A DNA stretch of 64,000 nucleotides from Apostichopus japonicus (Eukaryota > Echinodermata > Holothuroidea > Aspidochirotida > Stichopodidae), in NCBI RefSeq assembly GCF_037975245.1, contig NC_092566.1, forward strand, positions 15,166,001 through 15,230,000, given 5' to 3'. A program made the position numbers and the translations under genes. The notes beneath the pieces are model-generated. The model ran no database searches, was not told where the DNA came from, and was given only the letters and a program-made list of their open reading frames with translations. Below are positions 1 through 23,743 of the stretch, one piece after another; position 1 is the first letter of the stretch, and each line of letters opens with the position of its first letter.

Positions 1-11
1 GTAAATATAGC

Positions 12-190
12 ATGTTGACATGACCAATGTAGTAATGGCATGCTGTTACAAGTTTTCGACATGCTGATGTTGAATTTGACATGTTGATAGACGCAATGGC
101 ATATTGTATTTTGTTTCGAGATGTTCATATGGAATTGTAACATGCTGATATCGAATTGTAACATGTTGATATCGATTTGGACATATATAT
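12..190. repeat. Degenerate ~22-bp tandem repeat
   Basis: Diverged copies of a unit close to ACATGTTGATATCGAATTGTA follow one another to about 190. No open frame of interest is supported, and the rest of 1-930 holds nothing I recognise. Confidence 0.5.
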
Positions 191-939
191 ATTAACTTGG
201 ACACTTCACTTTCTTTTTCGACATTTATGGAACGTTTGGCTCTCCGTAGCCTAGTAGGTCGCAAAATTGTTCTATTGTATCTCACATGTGATTACGTACG
301 GTAATGTTGTTCTACAGGGCGTTCAACTTTGACTCAAGTGTCGATGACGCCGGTGTTATGAGATGATGATGTTAGAGATAAAGCAACTACATTGTTTTTG
401 AGCCTTTGAAGCTATGTGTGTTGCCATCTGTAATCTAGTTACTGTTTCGCGACATGAATACAATATCAATATAAAACGGCTAACAGCGAACTAGGGGCGT
501 GTATTTCAGCTTCTGCATATCGCTTAACGTTAAAGTTATCATTTGAAACCGCATTATGCGTTTTATCGTATAAACACGGCAAAGCCGATTCGCGCCTCTA
601 CACCGTCCCAAAAAAATGGAATATTTAATAAAAACACAATCATACATGATATACATTTTGCTAATATTTCGTCCTCTAAGTTGCAGAGTTGGCAAATCGG
701 GAAATTCCATATGTAGACACTGCAGTGTGTTTTGCCTTTGTTTATATACTAACGTTTCTAGTTAAAATCAATAGCGGATGCTCGTGCATAGCAAATATAT
801 TGATATTCATAAGTGTATATTCATATTCACCGTGAACAATTTTCTCCGAGCGTATAGTAGGCCTACACTGGCTTAGATTCAACTGGCTGCAGTGAAGTAT
901 ATGGAACGCTGTTGAAGTCGTATGTTACAAGACGAGAGG

Positions 940-1248
940 CAGTGGCGGAGCGTCCATACAGTCAGGGGCGGATGCCCCCCTCCGACGGACTCAGTAGAAC
1001 TGCTGGCGCCCTTTTCAGCTTCCGAGTTGTCACAAATGGCGATGACATCTATTTATTCTTCGTTTATCTGCAAATTAGCAAGGCCTGGAAAGGGTCATTT
1101 CCGGCGATCTAGGGAGTATCTTTACTCAAAAAATGTCTGTACGCTCCGCGCCAACCTGTGGTGGCGCTCCTCTTAGAAAGTGTCGAATGCGCCCCTACAG
1201 ACCATTCTCGCCCCCCTCCCCTGACCAATACCCTTAGCTCCGCCACTG
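940..1248 (-). mobile_element. hAT-like MITE, 309 bp
   Basis: Perfect 12-bp terminal inverted repeats (CAGTGGCGGAGC and its complement) are flanked by a perfect 8-bp target duplication, ACGAGAGG, at 932-939 and 1249-1256. An 8-bp duplication and CAGNGGCG ends are typical of hAT elements. There is no transposase frame, so the element is non-autonomous. In reverse orientation it is the same family as 14053-14424 and carries the shared GCGCCA...TGGCGC module near 1135-1180. Confidence 0.9.
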
Positions 1249-1333
1249 ACGAGAGGATCTATCAACTGTCATTTTATTTCTCTTTTAATTAACTAACCCC
1301 CAATTATTATTAGTTTTATTATTTCTTTTACAG

Positions 1334-10349
<9,016 letters not shown>

Positions 10350-10488
10350 AGTTACAAATCAAATATAAAAAAAAATCAAATGGGTGTGACAGTCTGACTC
10401 TCCCAGCATCATCTTAACGATGGTGTAATTCTGATAATTGATGACGTGTCCTTTGGAAAAGCGAACAGTATTGACATTTCTGAGTGTT

Positions 10489-10748
10489 AGGAGTGGTAGC
10501 TCAGTGGTAGCTCAGCCGGTGCCTTTTAATCATATATGGTCCCGAGTTCGAGTCACTCCAAGATTAATGAATGCCGTCCAGTTACAGAGATGTTGACAAT
10601 TGACAATTCATAATCATGGAATCTAAGAGACTGACTTCGGTCAGCTTGCGGCTTTGATAAGCCAATGATGGCTTCTTCGCGAGTTCCTGCTTGCAGGAGG
10701 GTCTAAAATATAATACAATACAAAAATATAATACATTACAATACAAGT
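10489..10748 (+). mobile_element. tRNA-derived SINE, family A
   Basis: The tRNA-like head contains a small internal duplication (TAGCTCAGTGG repeated) and the B-box GAGTTCGAGTCACTCC. The body matches 1508-1744, followed by an ATACA-rich tail. It lies just downstream of kinase-like gene 1. Confidence 0.88.
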
Positions 10749-10749
10749 A

Positions 10750-12603
<1,854 letters not shown>

Positions 12604-12633
12604 TAAATTCAGATGGCGGACCATGTTAGATCT

Positions 12634-13001
12634 CTAAAGGCATTGAAGACTCGCCCCAAGCCGTGTGCCGCGCTCTGAAAAAGTTAACTTTCTGTTGCTT
12701 GCAAGTGAAGTTTTCTGCTTGTCGCTACAAACTGCAGACAGTAATGAAACGTGATAACTTGTTATCTTTAGCTGGACCTGAGATGTCCATCGCTGTATCG
12801 TTTATACACTATGCTGTGGGTATTGACCGCAGCTGTATGTACTGACAGTACACTATTGTTTAATTACCGAAGGTAGCAAGCTGTGTGCGTATTTTCTGGG
12901 ATCGATGGTGGTGTCTAACACTTCTGTTACACCTCATTCGAAACTAGGTCAGATTACCGGCATTAGACATTTCTATTTGCGCGAGTCTTCACACCCTTTA
13001 A
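12634..13001 (+). repeat. Dispersed repeat C, copy 1
   Basis: About 370 bp starting AAAGGCATTGAAGACTCG and ending near GCGCGAGTCTTCACACCC. It recurs at 15672-15968, and its 3' part recurs at 13155-13231. No terminal repeats or coding domain are visible. Confidence 0.8.
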
Positions 13002-13154
13002 GAGGAAAGAATTCCACACTGGAAAAACCGATATCAATTTTGTCCTTAACTAGAGATATTGTTGGTTTGTTGGTAAACTTTTTTGATAAGTTATACGTAC
13101 ACTGGACAACCATATATTTTGAATCGTGAGGGGAAACAGTGGCACAGTGAAACA

Positions 13155-13231
13155 GTTACACCTCATTCGAAACTAGGTAAGATTACCGGCATCAGACGTT
13201 TCTTTGTGCGCGAGTCTTCTCTCCCTTTAAT
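13155..13231 (+). repeat. Dispersed repeat C, partial copy 2
   Basis: Only the 3' 75-80 bp of the family (ACACCTCATTCGAAACTAGG onward) is present, about 150 bp after copy 1. Confidence 0.8.
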
Positions 13232-13760
13232 CGAACTTGGTAGACATTGCTGTTTGGCATTCCACTAAGGGTATAGCTATTCATTGTTCATCAGAATTTA
13301 CGGCCATTGACTTGCAAGATTACTATCGCGTAAGCAACCACAAGCCACTTGTCGAGACTAAAGCAATCGTCTTCAACCGAAACAAATCGACCACATTCTT
13401 AGATGAGTTGAAGCATGCCTAGACAATTCACTAGAACTTGATCATAGAGTGTAGCTGTGTCGTGATAACTCCCTGTTGTGCATATACTGGGCTAGTGCAA
13501 ACCATGGAGGTAAAAACAGAACGAAGATATGGAGTGTTGTAAGTATAACCTCACTTTCTTGAGAAGTTCGGAGATTCCTAAGCAATACATGTACCGTCTG
13601 ACATAAGTTAAAACATGGCCGTATCGGTTTGGGAATGATTATTGCACTCGTTTTATAGCTACCGTTCATTCCAGCGTGTTTGTCACATAGCTTGAATTTC
13701 TTGTGTTTCTCTGTCAGGTTTTTTACGAAATGATTTAAATTTCTGCTTATGGTCAAGCTC

Positions 13761-14794
13761 GGCGTAGGAGCCTCATTTGATTTGGGGGGGCTGTAACGAC
13801 TTGCCCGAAAAGTATCACCAATTTTTTTTTTCGCGCGCTCCGCGCGCGTTCTACATGTAAATGTGCATATTATATAGGCATCAATCAGTTATTAAATCAC
13901 CTGCCAATAACATAAAATCATTTTCTGTGTTATTACCCTTCTATATTGGTTAGAATTATTGGGGAAGTCGTTACAATAATAATGATAATAATAATAATAT
14001 AAGTTTAACCATTGAAAAACACATTACAAATTCTTCTTCTTTCAGTAGATGCCAGTGGCGGAGCTAGGGGAATTGGTCAGGGGGGGGGGGGAAGAGGGGC
14101 GCTTTTGACACTATCTAAGCGGAGCGCCACCACAGGTTGGCGCGGAGCGTGCAGAAATTTTTGAGTAAAGATACTCCCTAGATCGCCGGAAATGACCCTT
14201 TCCGGGCCTTGCTAATTTGCAGATAAATGAAGAATAAATAGGTGTCATTACATTTGTCAGAAAGTTGCACCAACAAAATGTGAAAAATGTCAATAGGTAT
14301 TTGAGAGCGCAATAAAAAAAGTCAATAATCGCGAATAAGTAAAAAGTGGTAAAAAGCTGAAAAGGGCGCCAGTAGTCCATTTGAGTCCGTCAGGGGTCAT
14401 CACCCCTCTGACGCTCTGCCACTGGTAGGTGCCCGAAAAATTCTCAGCATATTGCCCAAATTTTCACCAAAATATTTGTAAAACACATTGCAAATTATTC
14501 TTCTTTCAGTAGGTGCTCGAAAAATTCTCAGCATAGGCCTATTGCCCGAATTTTCACCAAAAAATTGAAAAACACATTGCAAATTATTATTCTTTCAGTA
14601 GATGCCCGAATAATTCTCAGCATATTGCCGAATTTTTACCAGAAAAAACCCAGAAAAACACATTGCATAGTATTATTCTTCCAGTAGGTGCCGAAAATTC
14701 TCAGCATATTGCCCGAATTTTCACCCAAAAAGTTTGTTGGGGGGCTGCAGCCCCCCCCCCCAGCCCCCCCCCCCCGCCTCCTACGCCTATGGAC
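13761..14794 (+). mobile_element. Composite hAT-like element with internal tandem repeats
   Basis: It is bounded by a perfect 8-bp duplication TCAAGCTC (13753-13760 and 14795-14802). The ends share GGCGTAGGAG and CTCCTACGCC as inverted repeats. Inside are about four copies of an 85-100 bp tandem unit (CCGAAAAATTCTCAGCATAT...), one of which is split by the nested MITE at 14053-14424. A C-run precedes the 3' end. A related piece is at 39123-39301. Confidence 0.8.
14053..14424 (+). mobile_element. hAT-like MITE nested in the composite element
   Basis: Ends CAGTGGCGGAGC and GCTCTGCCACTG, flanked by GTAGATGC (14045-14052) and GTAGGTGC (14425-14432), an 8-bp duplication with one mismatch. It is collinear with the reverse of 940-1248 except for about 60 extra internal bases. 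It carries the shared module at about 14110-14150. Confidence 0.88.
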
Positions 14795-15671
14795 TCAAGC
14801 TCACTAATTACACTCATTTCCAATTTCACGGAAATATTTTGTTAATTAAAAACGCAAAGGCAAAGAAACAAGATTTTGTTTAAAAAAAGACACACACACA
14901 CAAATTAATTTAAAATATGCATACGTCTTAAGGAATTAGTCAAGTTATATATGTATTCGTGAATTGAGCTCTATCTGACAATTCACAGTATTGTTTTTTC
15001 AATTTTCTATTGTCTTCAAGGAACCAACTGTAAGTTATACTGTAAGAAACTTATATTTGTCTTTCTTTTGAATGAAATTATTTCGTTAATGAATATCCAT
15101 GTCGAACAAATTTGTCCTTACGAACCCATTCTTAATACTCATGACTGTTAAATTTCTTTTCCTTTGCTTATAAAAATTAACACCTTGAAAATTATACGTT
15201 TAATATGTTATCCGAACTTCTCCTATCAACAAGAGCTTCTTAAAATTTTGTACAAACTGATGGCGCTTGTTCAAAACTATACGCCATTTTATAGAAAATA
15301 ATAGAATGGATTTTAAACGCATCCGTACATTCAATATTGGCACAACGCCTCATCGATCAGGTCACGTAATGCAGTGAACAGTGGTTGCACACATGACAGT
15401 CGCAAGAGTTCGCCATAGGCAAAGATGCAAGCACGCCACCAAACCTCTTCTGGAAGATGTGGCAGATCCTCTTGGCATCCTCGTGTATTCTTTTGAGTCT
15501 GTGAAACAACGTTTCATAGAAGATAAGTCAGCTGTTATGTGCAATGAACTCCGGAACCCTCTACAATATCATATACCATAATCAATGTCATAAATTTGTG
15601 ACTCAATGGACAGATCACTTCTACGGTCCATGCGGTCCCCTAACATGCTATACAACAATATACAATTTACT

Positions 15672-15968
15672 TAAAGGCATTGAAGACTCACCCCAAACCA
15701 CGTGCCACCCTCTGAAAAAAAATACCTTGTTATCTTTTATCTAGACCTGAGATGTCCATCGCTGCTATGTTCACTGTATTGTGGGTATTGACCGTAGCTG
15801 TATGTATTGACTGTACACTAGTGTCTAATAACCGACGGTAGCAAGCTGTGTGCGTATTTTCTGGGATCGATGGTGGTGTCTATAACACTTCTGTTACACC
15901 TCATTCGAAACTAGGTCAGGTTACCGGCATGAGACGTTTCTTTGTGCGCGAGTCTTCACACCCTTTAA
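15672..15968 (+). repeat. Dispersed repeat C, copy 3
   Basis: Matches copy 1 throughout, with scattered substitutions and small gaps. It is in the same orientation about 3 kb away, so either a local duplication or a transposon family is possible. Confidence 0.8.
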
Positions 15969-15974
15969 TCCTTA

Positions 15975-16998
15975 GCAGTTATACTCACATGGTATATAAT
16001 AAACCTTTCACTCCCAGATATCCCAGTTTGAATGTAATAAATAGCCAATAAATGGATACCACCCACATCCCAAGACTTCCACCTATTATATATCACCCTC
16101 CGTTATGCATTAACAGCCCAAACATTGAATTTTATCATCGACTTACGACTAGGGGCTTCCTTGCTAACCTTGGGGGTGGTGCCTGTCTAGTTTTCTGCTA
16201 CGGTTTCTAACCGATTTCTTCTGTCAAATACTTTCAGCATAGCGCCCCCAATTTCTGATAATTTTGTCATTAGGACATTTACCATTTAAACCAATTTATA
16301 ACAACTTTAAAATCCATATAAACATGAAACAACAAGAAAAACATCACTAATTAAGGTCAGCTGAATGCATAGCCTCCAATAGACACAACTTTGTGACTGG
16401 CCTATACAAGACATTACCGCGAACTTTCATTTGCCCCTTGCATATACACACGCACTTCTATGACACCGGCGCTATCGTGTATATCATACACACACGTACA
16501 CCGATGACACCGGGCATACCATCTATATTAATTTTGAATTCGACCCATTAATCATACTTCATGGTATCTATACATACTGTTGCAGTTTGTAAGGGTTGGA
16601 TTGTGCGGACGGAAGAGGACGCTGATCTTTTATGACTTTAATATATGGCCGGGATTATCACCAGCTTAGCGTAAGGGTACTAAAAAGACTTAATCAATAT
16701 GATGCTGTATCACGACTTTCATATTGGAAGATATTCCCTGCCACCTGTACCCAAGCCAATGTAGTCTTAGAAAGTCATTTTAAATTAATCGCATGGATGC
16801 ATTAATATTGAAAGCATTTTTGTTAATATTTATTATGAAAATTCTCAACAACCCATCCATCCTACCTCGTCCACCCTTCAAGACGAAGGAAGGACGAACT
16901 CATCAGTGCCGATGCAATATGTATTTTCTTAATTACAAACAAAACCGTATCACATACACTGGCACGGAATATCGGATATATATATTATTTTCATTATA
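15975..16998. other. No recognised gene
   Basis: No coding domain, RNA or repeat structure that I can support. Confidence 0.5.
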
Positions 16999-17006
16999 CC
17001 TGCATG

Positions 17007-18472
17007 CAGGGGCGGGATTTGAGTTGTGCAAGTGGGGGGGGGGGGGGCAATCCTGCCAGCAAGACTATCTAAGCGGAGCGCCACCATCAGTTGGCGCGGA
17101 GCGTACAGGACATTTTTTGGCTTTACAAACCCTCCAGATGGTCGGAAACCGCACTTCCCGAGTGCTCTAAGCTGCATATACCCATCCTTGAAATATGGAT
17201 CTCATATCTGCAATTGTATCTAGATAGTTAATTATCGTTAAAAATTTGAAGAAAAATTTGATAGTCGAACATATGGTGATGTACAACTTTTGTTATACGT
17301 CACTATCTATAAGCGGAGCGCCATCATCGGTTGGCAAGGAGTGTCGAAATTTTCGATGAAAGGTACCCTAAGATCGGTAAAATTAACACCCATATAGGCT
17401 TAAATTGCATCTAAACAATTAATGAACGTGTGTAAATTTAGGGAGGACGGATAGAAGAACTTATATGGTGATGTACAACTGAAGCTTATACGTCACTATT
17501 TAGGCGGTGAACCACCATCAGTTGGCGCGTCGCGTCAAATTTAAGCAAAAAGGAAATCCTAGATCAGCAAAAATGACACCTCTGGTAACAATAAATCGCA
17601 TCTAGACAGTTCTAACCCCATAAAATTATGAGTATATTGTGCATTGAACCGATCAAGAATATGTTCAGCACCCACTTCGAAATTCTCCCCGCGGTCCCCA
17701 CGGGTCATTGCATAGTACTGGCTGAGAGTTTGAAAATGAAATTATTACCTGGCAGTACCAGCATTATGTTTGAATTATTGCCAGATTAACAGGCAACATA
17801 TAAATGCATAATAAATACATTAATGTTACTTACTGTTAACGAAGGGCTAGACGACGTCCGCTGGCACTTTCATGTGTTACTGTGTTAGTGCCAATTTGTA
17901 ATTTACATTATTCGATTTGCATGCATCATTCCAGGATTTCGAGCAGTAAAGAAATTACATCGGCATTGCCATTGCATATTGTTGAATTACACGGGGGGGG
18001 GGGGGGGTGCGTCATGTGTCAGTGTATTGAATTTAAGTATTGATATACCCAATATGCAAATCTGGCTTTCATAAATCGTTTCTCTGGATTTAGTTATTAA
18101 ACGCATTCAGTAGTAGAGCAGCAACGTTGAAAATCAATTCCTGAAGCTAGCACTGTAGCACATGCCGCGGATTCATCACATGCAAAATTGAATCGCTAGT
18201 GTGTTAGCTCCAGGATTCGTAACCTGTGCTGCGAACCATGTGCTAGCTCCAGCTCCAGTTATTCTGCATGCTACATGTTACGATGTTAAACACAAATTCG
18301 AGTTGGATTCGAAACAAATAGGCCTATTTGATAGAGCTGTTGTGGGGGAATAATTTCGATTAGGGTTGTGCACATTTGTCTGCAAAAACGACGAAAAAGT
18401 GAACTAAGGTCTGGGAAAAAGTGGGGGGGGGGGGCAAATGCCCCCTCTTGCCCCCCCGTAATCCCGCCCATG
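17007..18472 (+). mobile_element. hAT-like non-autonomous element, 1466 bp
   Basis: Ends CAGGGGCGGGATT and AATCCCGCCCATG are inverted repeats with one mismatch. A perfect 8-bp duplication CCTGCATG flanks it (16999-17006, 18473-18480). Three diverged copies of the shared GCGCCA module begin near 17066, 17302 and 17494. G-runs lie close to both ends. No transposase frame was recognised. Confidence 0.85.
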
Positions 18473-18480
18473 CCTGCATG

Positions 18481-20975
18481 CACTCACCAACACATAATAA
18501 AATGTGTATATTTTCGAGGTACGTGCTTTTGAGTACTACAAGTTAGTACTTTGAAGGTACCACATGGTGATAGTTGCCCTATTTGAGTTTTACATTAAAC
18601 ACACTGTAGCTGTCCCTCGCATTCCGATTGTCAAGTCGGAATGTTATGTTTCACATTTTGTACACTGAGACCGGCGTTCGAAAACCATCGTGATACACGG
18701 AAAGACCGCACTATTTAGGACTCAGCAATACAGAGCCTATAGTCTGTCAATAGCAATGAATGGAATTTGATGGGTAGCCTCTGCACGGTAACGACCGTCA
18801 TTAAACGTTATAAATCCTCTTTAAATTAAGTAAGAATTAGACCACTCTTCAGGGTGAACACTCCCATTTTCAATCTAAAACCAGAGGTTTTAACAACCAA
18901 CCTTGCACTTGGACTTAATTATAGATTTCGATATAAGTCTTAATATGCCCCTAGAACGCACCATTTGACGTCTACAAGTATGTTATTTCTGAGGGAGGGA
19001 CCCTCACACCTAGTGGATAAGAGTAGGGAGAAGGCGTTAAGGCCACGTGTCCCTCTCATTATAAAATCCTTCATTCGACTTGTGTACACCAATATTTATT
19101 ATTTTTACCACTGATACCGCTTCTTCGTCTTACTGTGTCACAGAAATTGTGGCAGTGCCTTTATACCATCATGACAACATCAACGTCAAGATTACAGGAC
19201 ATTCTTGTAGCACGTGAACATCATTGGCAGAACACGTGTGACTAGAACATAGTATACACCATCGTGTACGACAAATAACACTTTACGTTTCAGCGTCAAT
19301 CTGGAAACAATATACCGTACGATAAATTGCTACTTTGGATCAAGCAAGACGGGTAAAAAGGCGGAAAATGTCTTCCTAAGAGAAATAGTTAGTGTACCTT
19401 TTAACGAACTTGCAACTGTTCACCGCATATTTTCGTCGATGACGTCATTCTGATGAGCACGGGGGAATGTGCATGTTGTACTTAAGTTTTTGAATCAAGG
19501 GAGTTCGTGAACATCGGCCAATGAGAACACAAGAGAAACATAGCAAATAGTTTGAGAGGATCTTGGAAAGGAAACGGGATAACGGAATTTCTATCGAGTG
19601 GAGTGTTATAATAGATGGGTATAGTGAGTTGTAGTTTTAAAGCAACAATAGTCACAACTGTATACTTCGTTATATTCTCATTGTCATTCACGTCTGCAGA
19701 TAACACTTTTCGCAAGCCTTTCGAAATTAATAAGTTACTACACCATCTTGTTACATTATTGTGAGCCTTCATATAAGATACCAACGTTTAATATAATAAG
19801 TACGGTGCTTCATGCATGAAGAGAGTAATCACACGATGCATGCAAACGTATTCAGCTGATTGAAATTTCCCGTCTAGCCACAAGCACGTGGTCGAAGACG
19901 CTTTCTAAGACCGAAGTACGTTAATGTCCGTGTATTAAAGTCGTCGGATTTCGAAAACGCGATGTCGTGACTACATCAACAATTGCATACATTGTCACAA
20001 TCATGAACATATCACTTGACGGTGAAAAGCTTCATTTGGTTGAGTATTTTGTTGAGTATTTTGGACAGCTTGTAACAAGGTAATCGATTAAGTATATGAC
20101 CCTGTTGGCGTTCCATGCCCTCTTAGTAATCTTATGCCGTCTTGATCTTCACGTTCCACGTCTTTCGTTTACCATGGTTCATTCACTTCAATGATCTATA
20201 TCAGTCGATATGATAGGGACTCACTATACTTCTGAAATTTGATCAAAAGAAAAAAGGACGAGCATATATCATGTTTGAATTGCTTTGTCATTCTCTTCTA
20301 AGGTTAATAGCCACACCAAAACGTCAAATGGATTATATTTTCTTTAAACAAAGGCTGGGTTGGTATTTACAGAAGAGGAGAACTATATTTAGGTTTGGGT
20401 ATATATACCAATTGAATTTGATTCTTTTTCTTATCATAAAGAAACTGTTGTCATAGGTTAACCATAGATATATCATGCAGTAGGTAAGCAGAGCGTGATC
20501 GCATGTTTTCTGTTAATATTTACTGCTAAAGATACCATTTGTTTGTTTCGTGTGAATTAAGAATACGTGTACATTTTTTTTTGTTGCTGTTTATATCATA
20601 CCTACCATCTGTGAAAAGAATACAATAATTATTCACCATTGTCTCCATGAAACAATATTTTCTTGTAAATGATATTGCTTGAAATCGTAACAATAGTAGA
20701 TGCAGCTCAATATTGACTAAATGTAATGTTATTGTTATCGTTTAGTTTAACTGTGATATGCATCTTTGGTTGAAATGGTCATTGTTATGGTAATTTGCGC
20801 GAGAGCCAGTTAATGTGTCCAAACCAACAGTTACCATATGATGAGTTTCACATGCAGCTTGAAATCCGCGCAGTGGGAAAATGGTGTATAAACTGTACTT
20901 CCATGATATATACTTCACAGCACTCTTACTGACAGTATTTAGCAATATGAAAACTCATATTACTCTCCGATATAG
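18481..20975. other. No recognised gene
   Basis: Mixed-composition sequence without repeats or protein domains that I can name. Open frames are short and unconvincing. Confidence 0.5.
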
Positions 20976-20976
20976 G

Positions 20977-21300
20977 TTGGGAACGAGTGCTTGGAAGCAT
21001 GATAAGATAGTATAGAGTGGTATTAGCATTAGAATCAGTGAAAGGTTAGGAACTGTTCATACTGTCAGTACGAGTGCTTGGAAGCATGATAAGAGAAGAC
21101 AGTATAGAGTGGTATTATCATTAGAATCAGTGCAAGGTTAGGAACTGTAAATACTGTCAGTTCGAGTGCTTTGAAGCATGACAAGAGAAGACAGTATAGA
21201 GTGGTATTAGCATTAGAATCAGTGAAAGGTTAGGAACTGTTCATACTGTCAGTACGAGTGCTTTGAAGCATGATAAGAGAGAGTACAGTATTGTTTGGCA
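20977..21300 (+). repeat. ~93-bp minisatellite, four copies
   Basis: Four copies of a unit containing GAGTGCTTGGAAGCATGATA and GGTTAGGAACTGTTCATACT, at about 20980, 21070, 21165 and 21255. Two copies of the same unit open each later 2.6-kb unit (23760 and 26345). It sits at the head of the tandem array. Confidence 0.85.
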
Positions 21301-23711
21301 TCAGCATTGAAAATCTGTCCCAACTTGACTAGCTGTTGATTCAGATTCAAGTTTCAGCGGTCACGGAAGTAAGTCGACTGCAGGTCAATGGAGCAATTAG
21401 TATTGCTATGCAAGTCCCCGATTCACAAAGATCGAAATTGGGGAGGAGATGGAAAAACAGGACGGGGTTGCCGGGGTGGGGTGGTATGGGATGCAGACCA
21501 ATGGAAGGGCAGGAGGGACAATTTTATACCATTAGACGTCAATTATTTCTGGCTCTAACTTTAATTTCCAATTGAGAGAGTATCGGAATTGGGATAGGCC
21601 TATACCGGCAGGACGTATCTCACATCTCTATCGTAATAGGATAATTTGTGTATCGTGTCCGTACTTTTGCACGAAGTTAACTCACTCGAAGTTCACTTGC
21701 ACAAATACCGGTTCTTATCGTGTTAGTTATATAGGACATAACCTCATGCACGGGTTATCAGGGGCAACAGAGCCGGTGGGACGGTGGGGCGAGGGGCGTT
21801 CAAATGCCCACACCAGAGAACTCTTTTTTTAAAAAAAAAATGAATATTGGAAATGATGGTACCGAATGAGACTCAATTTGTGTTGGGAAGTTTTGTGGTT
21901 CCTTCGTGCATTCCCCCTCTTAAAAAATAGAAGAACCCAACCATCATTTTTAGATTTTATGATAGGGGTTATTAGTGATGAACACTTCCCCCAACTGACC
22001 ATGTAAAATCTTGCTCCGTTTGCGAGATATCCAACTAGTTTTAAAAGAATTGTCAGGGGGATGTCATTTTGGGTAAAGCCTGTGATCATGGCATCGTGCC
22101 ACCAGGATCTAAAAATATTTTCAGTTCTCTACGGTTTTATTTTACACATTTGTAAGCTACAATATGAGCGGTGTTTACATTGTAACCGAGCCTTTAATTT
22201 GGTTACGTTTGCGGCTTTGCCCCTCCCATTCCACCCTCCCCTCCCCCACACACAAATATACTAGTAGTTATAGTGATTGTTATAAATAGAGAAACACATA
22301 ACAAGTTGAAGGACATGCAGTTCAATATCGTCATATTTAGACTTGATCAAGTCCCTCCAACCTACTGTGATGCCTCCCAATAGAATACGGCTTTATCTTT
22401 GTTTCTTTTTCATCATTTTCATTTTCTTTACGTAGACATACTTGTTATAATGGCTGGCTTTTTGTCTCCACCTTCAAAGTTACTTGTCCCCGGTTATTCA
22501 AATTTTGTGTCCCCCCCCCCCCCCCTTTCCTAGCTTGAGCACTCTTCCACCGACCATATGGTGTCATCGCTTATTAGGTTTATATACAGTTCAAAATGAA
22601 AGAATGTTTGTACTTTACTACCAAAGACTTTGAGAAAGACATGATCTTCAATTTGTTGATTTAGTGGTGATAACTTATAACACGTATACCACTTGCAAAG
22701 TTAATAATCTAGCAATATCGTTTTCGTTTGAACTATAGACTAAATTTCACCCGGTACTTATGCAGACAAGGATGCCAGCTGTTTCTCGTTGGTTACGTCT
22801 TTAACCAAAATGATTCCTTAGAAGTGCTTTATGAACTACCCATGTAATGTACGTTATCGTACGCTTTATGCTTTTGAAGAGAGGGGGGAAAAAATCCGGT
22901 TTTTTACAGTACAGTGTTGCTTGAAGCGGGGTATGGGGAAGGGGAAGTGGGTATATTGGGTATAGTGGGCATGATGTGTAGTGGTAATGGGTTGATGAAG
23001 TTGCATTTGAAATGGCCAACATCAGCAGTATTACTGCCGTATAGTTGCTAATCGTTGGTGGGTATTTGAAAGGCTCGGAATCGGTTCGTTTTACTATTTC
23101 ATATAGACTGAATGTTGCATAATATAATATAAATAATATAGACTCGTGTTGCATTTCTCGCCAAGAGTTTGGTTTTTATTTCGATTGGAGATGCAATAAA
23201 GCGGATATGATAAACAAGTAAAAGAGATAATGAGAGATGACCACAACAATGACAACAGAGAGGATAAAAATAATTAGGAACATTAAATGATTACTTGCCC
23301 CCCCCACACCCTCCTCCTTCCCCCACCCCCTGAAGATCATATTTTGTGACATGGCTATTCACTAACTACCTTACCTACCATTTCATGCCTTGCACGCATG
23401 AATGGTAATGATGTCAAATTATATAGCTTTTAATTAAGCAGAGTATACAAAGCAGTCATGATATTCGCGAGTGAGATTGAATCACCATAAATTCGTTGCT
23501 GAAGGCTCGAACTTCTGCTTAGTTGCAGTTGTTAAATTGTTAAATTCTTTTCTTTAGAATTAACCGACATTATAATCCTTCTATAATTATATATATCTTT
23601 CTGCTGATTTGGAATATTATCTGTTAAAAACTGTTACAAAATCACGACAAGTCGAGTCATTTGAAGTCCATTCAAGTTTTGAATACACATTGAACAGTTT
23701 TGAATACACAT

Positions 23712-23738
<27 letters not shown>
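21135..23738 (+). repeat. 2.6-kb tandem unit, copy 1
   Basis: First of three head-to-tail copies. Its first two-thirds differ from copies 2 and 3 by many substitutions and indels. From about 22989 onward it appears identical to copy 2. Open frames near 21336 and 21572 occur in all copies but change amino acids freely, so I do not call them genes. Confidence 0.88.
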
Positions 23739-23743
<5 letters not shown>

